From the NCBI RefSeq assembly GCF_020991455.1, contig NZ_JAJMOX010000012.1:1-64000 (forward strand): a stretch of DNA of 64,000 bases, in the 5' to 3' direction. Shown piece by piece: positions 53,954 through 62,640 of the stretch. Source of the DNA: Flavobacterium sp. JAS (GTDB taxonomy: Bacteria; Bacteroidota; Bacteroidia; Flavobacteriales; Flavobacteriaceae). Below the pieces are notes generated by a model. That model had not been told where the DNA came from, searched no databases, and saw only the letters and a list, made by a program, of their open reading frames with translations. The translations under genes and the position numbers were made by a program. Each line of letters opens with the position of its first letter. The stretch's first letter is position 1.

Positions 53954-54333
53954 AAATTCCAATCTATTAAATTCCAAATTCCAATTCTGGACACAAACCT
54001 TTGTCAAAGTTTAAAACTTTGACAAAGGTTTTTTATTACACAAAGCGCGTCATTGCGAGGAACGAAGCAATCTCACGAAGTAACTCGACAAAGATTGAAG
54101 AATTACTATACAGAGTTTCTTGCGGAGATCCCTCGTTCCTTGGGATGACATACTTTGGGGTTACTTTATAGTTCACCTCTGCTTTCCTTTGAATAAATTT
54201 ACTCTTTTTTAAAACTAATCCAAAGTAAAGGCAAAGACACACAATGCGCCTAATTTCAAAACAAAAAAAATCCCAAACTCCAATTATACATTGGAATTTG
54301 GAATTTATATTTTATTGGAATTTCTAAAAAAAA
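53954..54333. repeat. Repeat-only gap: AATTCC words, perfect hairpin and TCATTGCGAGGAACGAAG element
   Basis: The gap contains AAATTCCAAATTCC words (53955-53990) and a perfect hairpin near 53995-54034 (CCTTTGTCAAAGTTT then AAACTTTGACAAAGG, followed by T residues), probably the terminator of the upstream gene. It also contains GTCATTGCGAGGAACGAAGC (about 54049-54068) with a partial reverse-complement GGGATCTCCGCAAG/GATCCCTCGTTCC further right. AATTCC words recur before 54330. No ORF is supported. Confidence 0.65.
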
Positions 54334-54609
54334 TTACGCTTTTTTAGCCAAAGCTGCGCTCATTTCCATAGAAATAGCTGAACGTTCGATTTTTAATTTT
54401 CCAGACATTGTTTCGATTACTGCACTAGTTTCAGCAAGCTCAACAATTTTACCGTGAAAACCACTTTTTGTAATTATCTTATCACCTACTTTTAGGCCGC
54501 TTTCAAATTCTTTTTCGTTTTTTGCTCTTTTTTGTTGTGGTCTGATCATAAAGAAATACAACACGACAAACATTAGTAAATAAGGGGCAAATTTTAATAA
54601 ATCTTGCAT
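54334..54609 (-). CDS. yajC: Preprotein translocase subunit YajC
   Basis: The 91-residue protein is a single N-terminal membrane helix (FAPYLLMFVVLYFFMIRPQQKRAKNEKEF) followed by a small soluble beta domain (GLKVGDKIITKSGFHGKIVELAETSAVIETMSGKLKIERSAI), the classic YajC layout. YajC is part of the SecDF-YajC complex. It is followed upstream on the same strand by nusB (82 bp gap). Confidence 0.93.
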   Translation of the reverse strand: MQDLLKFAPYLLMFVVLYFFMIRPQQKRAKNEKEFESGLKVGDKIITKSGFHGKIVELAETSAVIETMSGKLKIERSAISMEMSAALAKKA

Positions 54610-54691
54610 AGTATTCAGTTTTTATTTTTGTTATTAATATTTATGTTTTCTTTGGAATTTGGAATTTAAAAAAATTAGAATTTCTACCCAA

Positions 54692-55636
54692 TTACATTAA
54701 TCCACGTCCAACTTTAATCATCTTTTTATTAGCAGTAAGCTCTTTAACAAGATTATCTAAAATTCCGTTGATAAAAATACTACTTTTTGGTGTAGAATAC
54801 TCTTTAGCAATTTCTAAATATTCGTTAAGAGTTACTTTTACTGGAATCGAAGGGAATTTTAAAAATTCGCAAATTGCCATTTTCAAGATAATAGTATCAA
54901 TCTCAGCAATCCTTTCGCTGTCCCAATTTGGAGTTTTATCATCGTATTCTTTTGCTAAAATAGATTCGTTTAAAACGGTTCTTCTGAACAAGTCTTTAGC
55001 AAAATCTTTATCTTCAACATCTTTATACAATTTTGGCACTCTAAAATCGTCAGGATCTTCAGTTTTGATTGCTTTCAATTGTTTGATAATATGTGTATTT
55101 ACAACCGGAATATCATCAACCCAAGTTAATTTATCGTCTTCTAAATACTCATATAATTTTTCGTTGGGAACAATTACTTCGGCGAACAAATCAATTACAA
55201 ATTGTCTGTCTTCTTCAAAAGTATTTGTGGTAGTGCTCATGTATTTTACATACAAGTCGCTTGCTTTAATATCATTTAATAGCAAAATGATATAATCATC
55301 ATTTAAAGACCAGTTGTTGATTTTACGATTTTCTAAAGCAATACTTAGAGAATTACTTTCGGCAAGAAGTTGAAAAATTTTGTTTTTGACAAACTTTTCA
55401 TTCGGATTACGTTCTGCAGCAGTTGCAAGATGTTTTTTACTTGAAAGGTGTAAAAAAACAGATTCTTTTTTACAAATTTCAATCAATGAAGAAAGCATTA
55501 TAAGATATAAGTCCTGAATATTATCAATACTGTAAAAAAGAAATTTCTCTTCTTTTTCCATATTATCAGAACCGCTTTGATGCATTGCATAAATGGATTG
55601 CATTACTTTAACGCGTATGTGTCTTCTATTTACCAC
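54692..55636 (-). CDS. nusB: Transcription antitermination factor NusB, extended form
   Basis: This 314-residue protein begins like NusB (NRRHIRVKVMQSIYAMHQSG). Its C-terminal part has the NusB helices ILKMAICEFLKFPSIPVKVTLNEYLEIAKEYS and PKSSIFINGILDNLV. The middle (about 60-190) is an unusually long insertion compared with a 140-residue typical NusB; long NusB proteins are found in Bacteroidota. NusB joins NusE in ribosomal antitermination. The GTG start at 55636 puts the conserved NRRHI at the correct place; a downstream ATG would cut it. A TATTTTTG box lies at 55665-55672 on its strand. Confidence 0.88.
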   Translation of the reverse strand: MVNRRHIRVKVMQSIYAMHQSGSDNMEKEEKFLFYSIDNIQDLYLIMLSSLIEICKKESVFLHLSSKKHLATAAERNPNEKFVKNKIFQLLAESNSLSIALENRKINNWSLNDDYIILLLNDIKASDLYVKYMSTTTNTFEEDRQFVIDLFAEVIVPNEKLYEYLEDDKLTWVDDIPVVNTHIIKQLKAIKTEDPDDFRVPKLYKDVEDKDFAKDLFRRTVLNESILAKEYDDKTPNWDSERIAEIDTIILKMAICEFLKFPSIPVKVTLNEYLEIAKEYSTPKSSIFINGILDNLVKELTANKKMIKVGRGLM

Positions 55637-55664
55637 CTTGTAAGAACATTTAAAAATTAGTCTG

Positions 55665-55672
55665 CAAAAATA
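55665..55672 (-). promoter_or_regulatory. Candidate -7 box of nusB
   Basis: The minus strand reads TATTTTTG, fitting TAnnTTTG, about 28 bp before the GTG start. Confidence 0.4.
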
Positions 55673-55741
55673 AGAATTTAACAGGTGATAATAAAATTTA
55701 AAGTGATAAAAAGTATATCAATTTGATAAGTTTTTACAATT

Positions 55742-55785
55742 AAAAAAGCCTGAAAAATACTTTTATAGATTTTTCAGGCCTTTTA
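55742..55785 (-). terminator. Terminator of leucine dehydrogenase
   Basis: On the minus strand GCCTGAAAAAT and ATTTTTCAGGC form a long stem with T runs on both sides. It lies just past the leucine dehydrogenase stop. Confidence 0.8.
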
Positions 55786-55856
55786 TTGTGATTTTGAATA
55801 TTTTCTGACTTAAAACTAACCTGAATTATCAGGCTTTTTTATAAGAATAACAAATA

Positions 55857-56963
55857 TTATTTTTTGCTGTTTTCAATTTTTCTCAAATCAATACGATTTT
55901 GAGCAATTGTAAGAGCAGCTTTATGCGTTGTCATTCCGTTTTTCACAGCATAATCAATAATTTCTAAAGTAGTATTATAGATATTTTCTGTTTTAGACAT
56001 GATTTCAGCTTTACCATAATGCTCTAATTCAGCATAAACATTGATGATTCCACCAGCGTTGATTAAGAAATCCGGAGCATATAAAATACCTCTTTCCTGT
56101 AATCTCTGACCGTGAACATTTTCATCAGCTAATTGATTGTTGGCAGCACCTGCAATAACTTTAGCTTTAATTTTGTTTACTGTATCATCATTAATGATTG
56201 CTCCCATTGCACATGGCGCATAGATATCAACATCTGCAGTATACAAATCTTCACCTGTATAAATCGTTGCATTGTATTTTTGAGCTACCTGATATAATTT
56301 TTCTTCGTTGATATCAGTAATTGTAACGATCGCTCCTTCTTTAGTCAAATACTCAACCAAAGCTTCACCAACGTGACCAATACCCTGAACCAAAACTTTT
56401 TTACCGTCTAAAACATCAGTACCAAACTGACTTTTAGCAGCAGCTTTCATTCCTAAATAAACACCGTAAGCCGTTATTGGAGAAGGATTTCCAGAACCAC
56501 CTCTTTCTTCAGAGATACCCGTAACATAAGGCGTTACGTCTCTAACAGTGTCCATGTCTTTAGTTTCCATTCCAACATCTTCTGCAGTGATATATCTACC
56601 GCCCAAAGAGTGAACAAACTCACCAAACTTACGCATTAACTCAGGAGTTTTTTGCGTTTTTGCATCACCAATAATTACTGCTTTACCACCACCAATATTA
56701 AGTCCGGTAATTGCAGATTTGTATGTCATACCTCTTGAAAGACGCAAAACATCGTTTAATGCTTCCCATTCAGTATTATAATTCCACATTCTAGTACCTC
56801 CCAAAGCTGGCCCCATAACCGAATTATGAATACCAATAATTGCTTTTAAACCTGTATCTTTGTCATTGCAAAAAACAATTTGTTCGTGATCGTCAAAAGA
56901 TAATTGACCAAAAACAGGATCCATTTTTTGAAGTTCCTTTCCAGTTGCGAAAGTTGCATCCAT
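55857..56963 (-). CDS. Leucine dehydrogenase-like Glu/Leu/Phe/Val dehydrogenase
   Basis: This 368-residue enzyme has the family signatures GPALGGTRMW (51-60), GLNIGGGKAVIIGD (87-100) with catalytic lysine K94 and K82, and the NAD-binding GIGHVG (194-199). The size and motifs fit leucine dehydrogenase, which deaminates branched-chain amino acids to keto acids with NAD+. Valine or phenylalanine preference cannot be excluded. An HMG-CoA lyase-like gene at 44329 could act downstream in leucine degradation, though not in the same operon. Confidence 0.9.
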   Translation of the reverse strand: MDATFATGKELQKMDPVFGQLSFDDHEQIVFCNDKDTGLKAIIGIHNSVMGPALGGTRMWNYNTEWEALNDVLRLSRGMTYKSAITGLNIGGGKAVIIGDAKTQKTPELMRKFGEFVHSLGGRYITAEDVGMETKDMDTVRDVTPYVTGISEERGGSGNPSPITAYGVYLGMKAAAKSQFGTDVLDGKKVLVQGIGHVGEALVEYLTKEGAIVTITDINEEKLYQVAQKYNATIYTGEDLYTADVDIYAPCAMGAIINDDTVNKIKAKVIAGAANNQLADENVHGQRLQERGILYAPDFLINAGGIINVYAELEHYGKAEIMSKTENIYNTTLEIIDYAVKNGMTTHKAALTIAQNRIDLRKIENSKK

Positions 56964-57166
56964 AGCGATAGTATTTGTTAGTTAAAATTATGAATTTGTC
57001 AAAAAGACTTCTCAAACTTAAATAAAAAATACACATGTGCTAATTTTTTATCTTTAAAATAACAATATAACAATCAATTTGTTCTGACAAAATTATATAT
57101 TCCATTACTTTTAATTGATAATAATTTACAAAATCAAAACAATTCAACATTGAATCTCTTAAAAAA

Positions 57167-58945
57167 ATGAAAGAATTAAGCTATTTAAACAAATATTTCA
57201 TCAAATATAAATATAGTTTCTCATTAGGAATTTTAATCACCATAATCGCACAAATCTTCTCTTTATTTACTCCAAAGCTCATTAGCAAGTCTTTAAACGC
57301 GATCGAAAGGTTTGATAAACTACCAAAATCAGATCAGACATCGCAGGTGATTATTGATACTTATCGTGAAGGTTTAATTCATAACGTACTGCTAATCATA
57401 GCTACTACGATCGTAGCGGGTTTCCTAACATTTTTAATGCGCCAGACTTTAATCGTAATGTCGCGTCATATTGAATTTGATTTGAAAAATGAAGTTTTCA
57501 AGCAATACGAAAATCTTTCGCAGAATTTCTACAAACAAAATCGTACTGGAGATTTAATGAACCGTATCAGCGAAGACGTTTCAAAAGTCCGCATGTATGT
57601 TGGCCCGGCGGTTATGTACACCATTAATACTTTTATCCGTTTTGCCATTGTTATTATATATATGTATAATGTTTCGCCTTTATTGACCTTATATACGATT
57701 TTACCATTGCCAATTCTTTCGTATTGTATTTTCAAACTAAGTTCAGAAATCAATAAACGAAGCACCACTTTCCAACAATACCTATCGAAAGTTTCCAGTT
57801 TTACACAAGAAATATTCTCAGGAATCAGAGTTATAAAAGCGTATTCTTTAGAGAATCAACATCAAAATAATATGGTGGCTCTTGCCGAGGAGAGCAAAAA
57901 GAAAAGTTTGGATCTTGCTAAAGTACAATCACTATTTGGTCCATTAATGATTGCTTTAATCGGGATTAGTAACTTGGTGGTAATTTATTTTGGAGGTGTT
58001 ATGTACATCAACGGAACGATTGCCAATATTGGTACAATTGCAGAGTTTATTTTATACGTAAACATGCTTACCTGGCCTGTAGCTTCCTTAGGATGGGTTT
58101 CGTCAATGGTTCAGGAGGCCGAAGCTTCTCAGAAACGTTTGAATGAATTCTTGAAAATTGAGCCAGAAATCAAAAATAAAAACGAAAATTACTCGGATAT
58201 TCAAGGCTCTATTGCTTTCGAAAACGTGAGTTATACTTATGAAGACACTAATATTGAAGCACTAAAAAATGTAACATTCACTGTAAAAAAAGGAGAAACA
58301 TTAGCAATCCTAGGAAAAACAGGTTCCGGAAAGTCTACAATATTATCATTGATTTCCCGTTTATATGATGTTACGGAAGGAAGAATCACAATTGACCAAA
58401 ACGAAATAAGTACTTTAAACCTAAATGACTTAAGAAACAACATTGGGATTGTACCTCAGGATGCTTTTTTGTTCTCAGATACCATTAAAAATAACATCAA
58501 ATTTGGCAATCAAAATGCAACCGATGAAGAAGTAATAGAAGCTGCTAAAAGCGCTGTGGTTCATGACAATATCATTGCTTTTAACAAACAATATGATACC
58601 ATTTTAGGGGAAAGAGGTATCACACTTTCGGGCGGACAAAAGCAGCGTGTATCTATTGCGCGTGCGATTATTAAAAATCCGGCAATTTTACTTTTCGACG
58701 ATTGTTTGTCTGCGGTAGATACTGAAACGGAAGAAACGATTTTGAGCAATTTATTTGATATTTGTAAAGATAAAACTACAATAATAGTAAGTCATCGTGT
58801 CTCATCTGCTAAGAATGCTGATAAAATAATCATTCTTGAAGACGGCAGGATCATTCAACAAGGCTCTCATAATCAATTAATAAATCAAGAAGGCTATTAT
58901 TCATCGTTATATTTAAAACAACTTTCGGAAAAAGAATTACTTTAA
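57167..58945 (+). CDS. ABC exporter (MsbA-like transmembrane plus ATPase)
   Basis: The 592-residue protein has about six membrane segments in the first 310 residues and one ABC ATPase domain. Walker A is GKTGSGKS (383-390), the signature LSGGQ is at 487-491 and Walker B is ILLFDD (507-512). After the Walker B aspartate the usual catalytic glutamate is replaced by D512 (DDCLSA), which is common in some exporters but may lower hydrolysis. Lipid, lipopeptide or drug export is possible. It starts 203 bp after the divergent dehydrogenase. Confidence 0.9.
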   Translation: MKELSYLNKYFIKYKYSFSLGILITIIAQIFSLFTPKLISKSLNAIERFDKLPKSDQTSQVIIDTYREGLIHNVLLIIATTIVAGFLTFLMRQTLIVMSRHIEFDLKNEVFKQYENLSQNFYKQNRTGDLMNRISEDVSKVRMYVGPAVMYTINTFIRFAIVIIYMYNVSPLLTLYTILPLPILSYCIFKLSSEINKRSTTFQQYLSKVSSFTQEIFSGIRVIKAYSLENQHQNNMVALAEESKKKSLDLAKVQSLFGPLMIALIGISNLVVIYFGGVMYINGTIANIGTIAEFILYVNMLTWPVASLGWVSSMVQEAEASQKRLNEFLKIEPEIKNKNENYSDIQGSIAFENVSYTYEDTNIEALKNVTFTVKKGETLAILGKTGSGKSTILSLISRLYDVTEGRITIDQNEISTLNLNDLRNNIGIVPQDAFLFSDTIKNNIKFGNQNATDEEVIEAAKSAVVHDNIIAFNKQYDTILGERGITLSGGQKQRVSIARAIIKNPAILLFDDCLSAVDTETEETILSNLFDICKDKTTIIVSHRVSSAKNADKIIILEDGRIIQQGSHNQLINQEGYYSSLYLKQLSEKELL

Positions 58946-58999
58946 ATGTTGCGTAATAGATAATTTTTTATGATTTTTGAGTACTATTAATTCCAAAAA

Positions 59000-59383
59000 A
59001 TGATAGAACGTATTATGAGAGAAAATGACATGTTAGAAAAAGAAGAGATTTTTTCTAAAGTATTACGAGCAGGAAGAAGAACTTATTTCTTTGATGTGAG
59101 AGCTACTAAAGCTGACGATTATTATATCACGATTACCGAAAGTAAAAAATTTACTGAAGAAGATGGTTCTTTTCATTTTAAAAAACACAAAATTTACTTG
59201 TACAAAGAAGATTTTAGTGCTTTTGCCGAAATACTAGAAGAAATGACTTCATATGTCTTGAACCACAAAGGCGAAGAAGTAATTTCTGAAAGACACCAAA
59301 AAGATTTCAAAAAAGAATATGGCTCTGATAAACCTGAGGGTCAAAGAACTAGTTTTACTGATATTGATTTTGACGATATTTAG
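59000..59383 (+). CDS. DUF3276 (PUR-alpha-like) protein
   Basis: The 127-residue protein matches DUF3276, a Bacteroidota family with a PUR-type nucleic-acid-binding fold: SKVLRAGRRTYFFDVRATKADDYYITITESKK, FHFKKHKIYLYKEDF and SERHQKDF. It likely binds single-stranded nucleic acid. The exact start among three in-frame ATGs (59000, 59015, 59030) is unsure; the conserved domain begins after residue 15. Confidence 0.85.
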   Translation: MIERIMRENDMLEKEEIFSKVLRAGRRTYFFDVRATKADDYYITITESKKFTEEDGSFHFKKHKIYLYKEDFSAFAEILEEMTSYVLNHKGEEVISERHQKDFKKEYGSDKPEGQRTSFTDIDFDDI

Positions 59384-59408
59384 TCGAAAATAACTTTTTA
59401 AAAAGTAC

Positions 59409-59443
59409 AAGTCCAATATGTCCCGCATTTTGGACTTTTTTTA
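59409..59443 (+). terminator. Terminator of the DUF3276 gene
   Basis: AAGTCCAA and TTGGACTT arms enclose a 13-base loop and are followed by seven T residues. Confidence 0.85.
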
Positions 59444-59539
59444 TATATTTAAAAATGCAAAAAGGGCTTTTTTAGACAACAATTCTAAAACATAACTACG
59501 TTCCTCTAAAAAATTAATCACTAAATAAAATCCACGGCA

Positions 59540-60088
59540 ATGGAAACACAAATTTTAATATTAGCCGGACTAGGAGATTCCGGCGACAAACACTGGCAAA
59601 CCTTTTGGCATAAAAAATTCGAAAATTCAATTCGTTTGGTTCAGGACAATTGGAACGAACCTATTCGTGAAGAATGGCTAGCAAGATTAAACGAAGAAGT
59701 TTCTAAACTCAATCAGCCAACTATTCTGGTTGCACATAGCTTAGCCGTTTCACTCGTATTACATTGGGCTGAAGCTAATACTAACAAAAATATTGTTGGC
59801 GCATTACTAGTAGCTCCTGCCGATGTTGATTCACCTCAACATACACCAGAATCTATCAGGAATTTTTCACCAATTCCAACTTCAAAATTACCTTTTCCGT
59901 CGATCGTTGTAGCAAGCGAAAATGACCCTTATGCTTCTTTTGAAAGAAAGCAGTTTTTGGCTGAAAAATGGGGAAGTGATTTTGTAAATGTGGGACAGCA
60001 AGGACACATTAACTCAGATTCTGATTTAAAATATTGGGAAGAAGGGCAATTGATATTACAGCAACTAATTGAGAAAATAGACCGATAA
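59540..60088 (+). CDS. RBBP9/YdeN-like alpha/beta hydrolase
   Basis: The 182-residue protein has the RBBP9/YdeN pattern: GLGDSGDKHWQTFWHKKF near the start, the nucleophile elbow VAHSLAVSLVLHW (serine in AHSLA), VVASENDPYASFERKQ with the catalytic aspartate, and QQGHINSDS with the histidine. It is a serine hydrolase of unknown substrate. A long inverted-repeat element separates it from the next gene. Confidence 0.85.
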   Translation: METQILILAGLGDSGDKHWQTFWHKKFENSIRLVQDNWNEPIREEWLARLNEEVSKLNQPTILVAHSLAVSLVLHWAEANTNKNIVGALLVAPADVDSPQHTPESIRNFSPIPTSKLPFPSIVVASENDPYASFERKQFLAEKWGSDFVNVGQQGHINSDSDLKYWEEGQLILQQLIEKIDR

Positions 60089-60212
60089 TTTAACCGCAAA
60101 GTTCGCAAAGGTTTTACGCAAAGTTCGCAAAATTTAGTAACACAAAGCTTTGCGAACTTTGCTTTTTTTTAAACCCATATTCTAAAACCCTTTGCGAACT
60201 TTGCGGTTAAAT
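60087..60212. repeat. CGCAAAGTTCGCAAAG-family inverted repeat
   Basis: A near-perfect 30-base inverted repeat (left arm at 60087-60116, right arm at 60183-60212) encloses inner arms AAAGTTCGCAAA and TTTGCGAACTTTG, making nested alternative hairpins. The right edge approaches the convergent CsaA gene. Related TTGCGCTCTTTGCGGTTAA words occur near 805-825. Confidence 0.7.
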
Positions 60213-60250
60213 TTACCAGCACAAGAATTTAAAGATCGTAAAGTTGAAAT

Positions 60251-60586
60251 CTATCCAATTCTCAATCCATTTTCTATTTTAAAATCAGGAGACAATAAAA
60301 TAACATCTCCCTCCTTGCCTATTGCGCCAAGGACCAAACATTCGCTCATAAATCTTCCGATTTGTTTTTTAGGAAAGTTGACTACCGATATAATTTGTCG
60401 GTTTAATAAATCCTCTTTTTTGTAATGTACTGTTATTTGCGCTGATGATTTTCTGATTCCGATTTCGGCACCAAAATCAATTGTAAGCTGATAGGCAGGT
60501 TTTCTTGCTTCAGGAAAATCATTTACTTCTATAATGGTTCCGACACGCATATCGGTTCTTTCAAATTCGTTCCAGGTTAAATCCAT
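60251..60586 (-). CDS. csaA: CsaA-type tRNA-binding-domain protein
   Basis: This 111-residue protein matches the CsaA/EMAP-like OB fold: VGTIIEVNDFPEARKPAYQLTIDFG, GIRKSSAQITVHY, LLNRQIISVVNFPKKQIGRFMSECLVLGAIG. CsaA is proposed to be a secretion-related or tRNA-binding chaperone. It is convergent with the RBBP9-like gene. Confidence 0.85.
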   Translation of the reverse strand: MDLTWNEFERTDMRVGTIIEVNDFPEARKPAYQLTIDFGAEIGIRKSSAQITVHYKKEDLLNRQIISVVNFPKKQIGRFMSECLVLGAIGKEGDVILLSPDFKIENGLRIG

Positions 60587-60721
60587 TTTTTTTATAATAG
60601 CTGTTCATTTACAAACCTATAAATTTTGTAATTATTACCACTAATTCTGTAACCGTTTTTTTAATCTAGCTTCTAATTTTACGCAGCAACTCATGACGAT
60701 AACACTAAAAAAACATACAAA

Positions 60722-61615
60722 ATGAAAAATAGTCTTGCAAATACCGGCACTTCTCTTAAAGATTCTGACTTTGATATTCACCACTTAAATACAGATAAAT
60801 ATATTGAAACGGATAAAAACGTAAAACTTTACATCAAAGACTATGGAAAAGGAAAACCGGTAATTTTGATTCATGGCTGGCCGCTTTCTAATGAAATGTG
60901 GGAATATCAAATCGATTTTTTAGTTCAAAATGATTATCGTGTAATTGCTTATGATCGCCGTGGATTTGGCAAATCATCACAGCCTTATGACGGATATGAT
61001 TATGATACTTTAACCGATGATTTAAAAGAAATTATCGAGCAGCTTCAACTAGAAAATGTAACTCTTATAGGTTTCTCCATGGGCGGCGGAGAGGTTGTTC
61101 GCTACTTTAGCCGTTATAGTGGAAAAGGCGTCACAAAAGCAGTTCTAATTTCTTCAATAGTTCCTTTTTTATTGCAAACCAATGATAATCCTGATGGTCA
61201 TCCAAAAGAAAAAAGCGAAAATACCGCAAATGCAATTAAAACGGACCGTATAGGATTTATGGATAATTTTGGAAAGACTTTCTTCGGAATCAATATCATC
61301 AACAGACCATTGAGTAATCCATTATTAGAATATTACAGAACGTTGTGCTCCTTTGCTTCTCCTCGCGCTACTTTAAAATGTGCCGAATCTTTTTCGTTTA
61401 CCGATTTTAGAACCGACCTGGATTCAATAAAAGTTCCGACTTTAATAATTCATGGCGACGACGATAAAATTGTTCCCATAGAACTTACTTCCAAAAAAGC
61501 AGCCAAAGCTATTCGTGAAAACACATACATTGTTTATGAAGGCGCTCCGCATGGCCTATTTTACACTCATAGAGAAAAACTAAATAACGATTTACTAGAC
61601 TTTTTGAATGCCTAA
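60722..61615 (+). CDS. Alpha/beta hydrolase (non-heme chloroperoxidase-like)
   Basis: The 297-residue protein has the fold's core motifs: VILIHGWPLSNEMWEYQ, the nucleophile elbow GFSMGGGEV, IHGDDDKIVP with the acid, and GAPHGLFYTH with the histidine. It resembles cofactor-free haloperoxidase/arylesterase-like hydrolases. The substrate is unknown. Confidence 0.87.
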   Translation: MKNSLANTGTSLKDSDFDIHHLNTDKYIETDKNVKLYIKDYGKGKPVILIHGWPLSNEMWEYQIDFLVQNDYRVIAYDRRGFGKSSQPYDGYDYDTLTDDLKEIIEQLQLENVTLIGFSMGGGEVVRYFSRYSGKGVTKAVLISSIVPFLLQTNDNPDGHPKEKSENTANAIKTDRIGFMDNFGKTFFGINIINRPLSNPLLEYYRTLCSFASPRATLKCAESFSFTDFRTDLDSIKVPTLIIHGDDDKIVPIELTSKKAAKAIRENTYIVYEGAPHGLFYTHREKLNNDLLDFLNA

Positions 61616-61801
61616 ATAAATCAAAACGTCATAGATTCATTTAACTGATTCAAAACATTTTTTATTTCGCAAATGAATAAATTATAATCTGCAAAAAAAC
61701 AGAACAATCCAATAAAACAGAACCAAAATAATAAATACTATCGCACCCTTTCTTTTACAGAATTTTAAAGTTATTTTTGAGTAACTAATTTTCTGTAAAA
61801 A

Positions 61802-62356
61802 ATGGCACGTACACCTTCAAATATGATTCCGCTTGGAACAATTGCTCCGGGCTTTAAACTAAAAGACACTAATTCTAATAATGAATATTCGTTTGAAGAT
61901 TTAAGGGGTTCAAAAGGTACACTTGTAATTTTTATTTGTAATCATTGTCCATTTGTGCTTCATGTGATTAGGGAGATTGTAATGATTTCTAATGATTATC
62001 GTGTTCAGGGAATTAGTATTATTGCCATTTCGAGTAATGATGTTGTAAAATATCCACAAGATTCTCCTGAGTTAATGACCGAATTTGCTTTTCAGAATAA
62101 AATAGATTTCCCGTATTTATTCGACGAAAGTCAGGAAGTTGCCAAAGCTTATGAAGCAGCTTGTACTCCGGATTTTTATTTATTTGACAATCAGGATCGA
62201 TTATTTTACCGTGGACAGCTTGATGATTCAAGACCCGGAAACGGAATTCCATTAAGCGGAAGTGATTTACGCAATGCAATTGACTCCCTTATTTATAATC
62301 GAAATTTAAAAGATCCTCAAAAGCCAAGTATCGGCTGTAGCATCAAATGGAAATAA
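61802..62356 (+). CDS. Thioredoxin-like redoxin-family protein
   Basis: This 184-residue protein has the AhpC/TSA-like fold: PGFKLKDTNSNNEYSFEDLRGSKGTLVIFICNHCPFVLH with a CNHC active motif, then TPDFYLFDNQDRLFYRGQLDDSRPGNG. It may act as a thiol peroxidase or thioredoxin-like oxidoreductase. It has no signal peptide. Confidence 0.82.
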   Translation: MARTPSNMIPLGTIAPGFKLKDTNSNNEYSFEDLRGSKGTLVIFICNHCPFVLHVIREIVMISNDYRVQGISIIAISSNDVVKYPQDSPELMTEFAFQNKIDFPYLFDESQEVAKAYEAACTPDFYLFDNQDRLFYRGQLDDSRPGNGIPLSGSDLRNAIDSLIYNRNLKDPQKPSIGCSIKWK

Positions 62357-62384
62357 AGATTCTAGATTTTCCGAAAACTTTTCC

Positions 62385-62640
62385 TATCTTTGCAGATCAA
62401 TAAATATTCTCATTGTGAGCACTATAAATATATTTACAGCTATACTTCTGTTGTTTTCTTTAAAAAGAAAACCGCTTACTGCTGCATTTATTTCACATAG
62501 TAAGGCCTTTATTAATTAGGCCTCCGTCTATTTCAATTTCTTCTTTCAGGCGGAGGATTTATACCACGATTTAATCATTTCTTTTATTTGAAAGAGTAAA
62601 TACTCTCTCAAATAATTTCTTGGTTTTTTCAATCAAAAAA
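62385..62640 (+). ncRNA. Candidate structured small RNA or leader region
   Basis: A TATCTTTG -7 box (62385-62392) is followed by three overlapping pairings: CTTACT (62475-62480) with AGTAAG (62499-62504), AGGCCT (62503-62508) with AGGCCT (62518-62523), and CCTCCG (62521-62526) with CGGAGG (62551-62556). A near-perfect hairpin at 62586-62613 (stem around GAGTAAATACTC) precedes a T-rich run, like a terminator. These pairings compete, as in attenuators. A short ORF lies inside. I see no match to a known RNA class from memory. Confidence 0.5.
62415..62519 (+). CDS. Short ORF (34 codons) within the structured region
   Basis: A GTG-initiated frame of 34 residues runs to TAG at 62517-62519. It is partly hydrophobic (IFTAILLLFSL) with a basic middle (KRKPL). 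It begins 22 bp after a -7 box, so it might be translated as a leader peptide or small membrane peptide, but a short open frame of this size can occur by chance. Confidence 0.3.
   Translation: MSTINIFTAILLLFSLKRKPLTAAFISHSKAFIN

Noticed and set aside
54768..55295. 175-codon frame on the plus strand inside nusB
   Set aside because: It is antisense to nusB and its composition mirrors the codons of that gene.
60192..60425. 77-codon plus-strand frame opposite csaA
   Set aside because: It starts within an inverted repeat and runs antisense to CsaA, a well supported gene.
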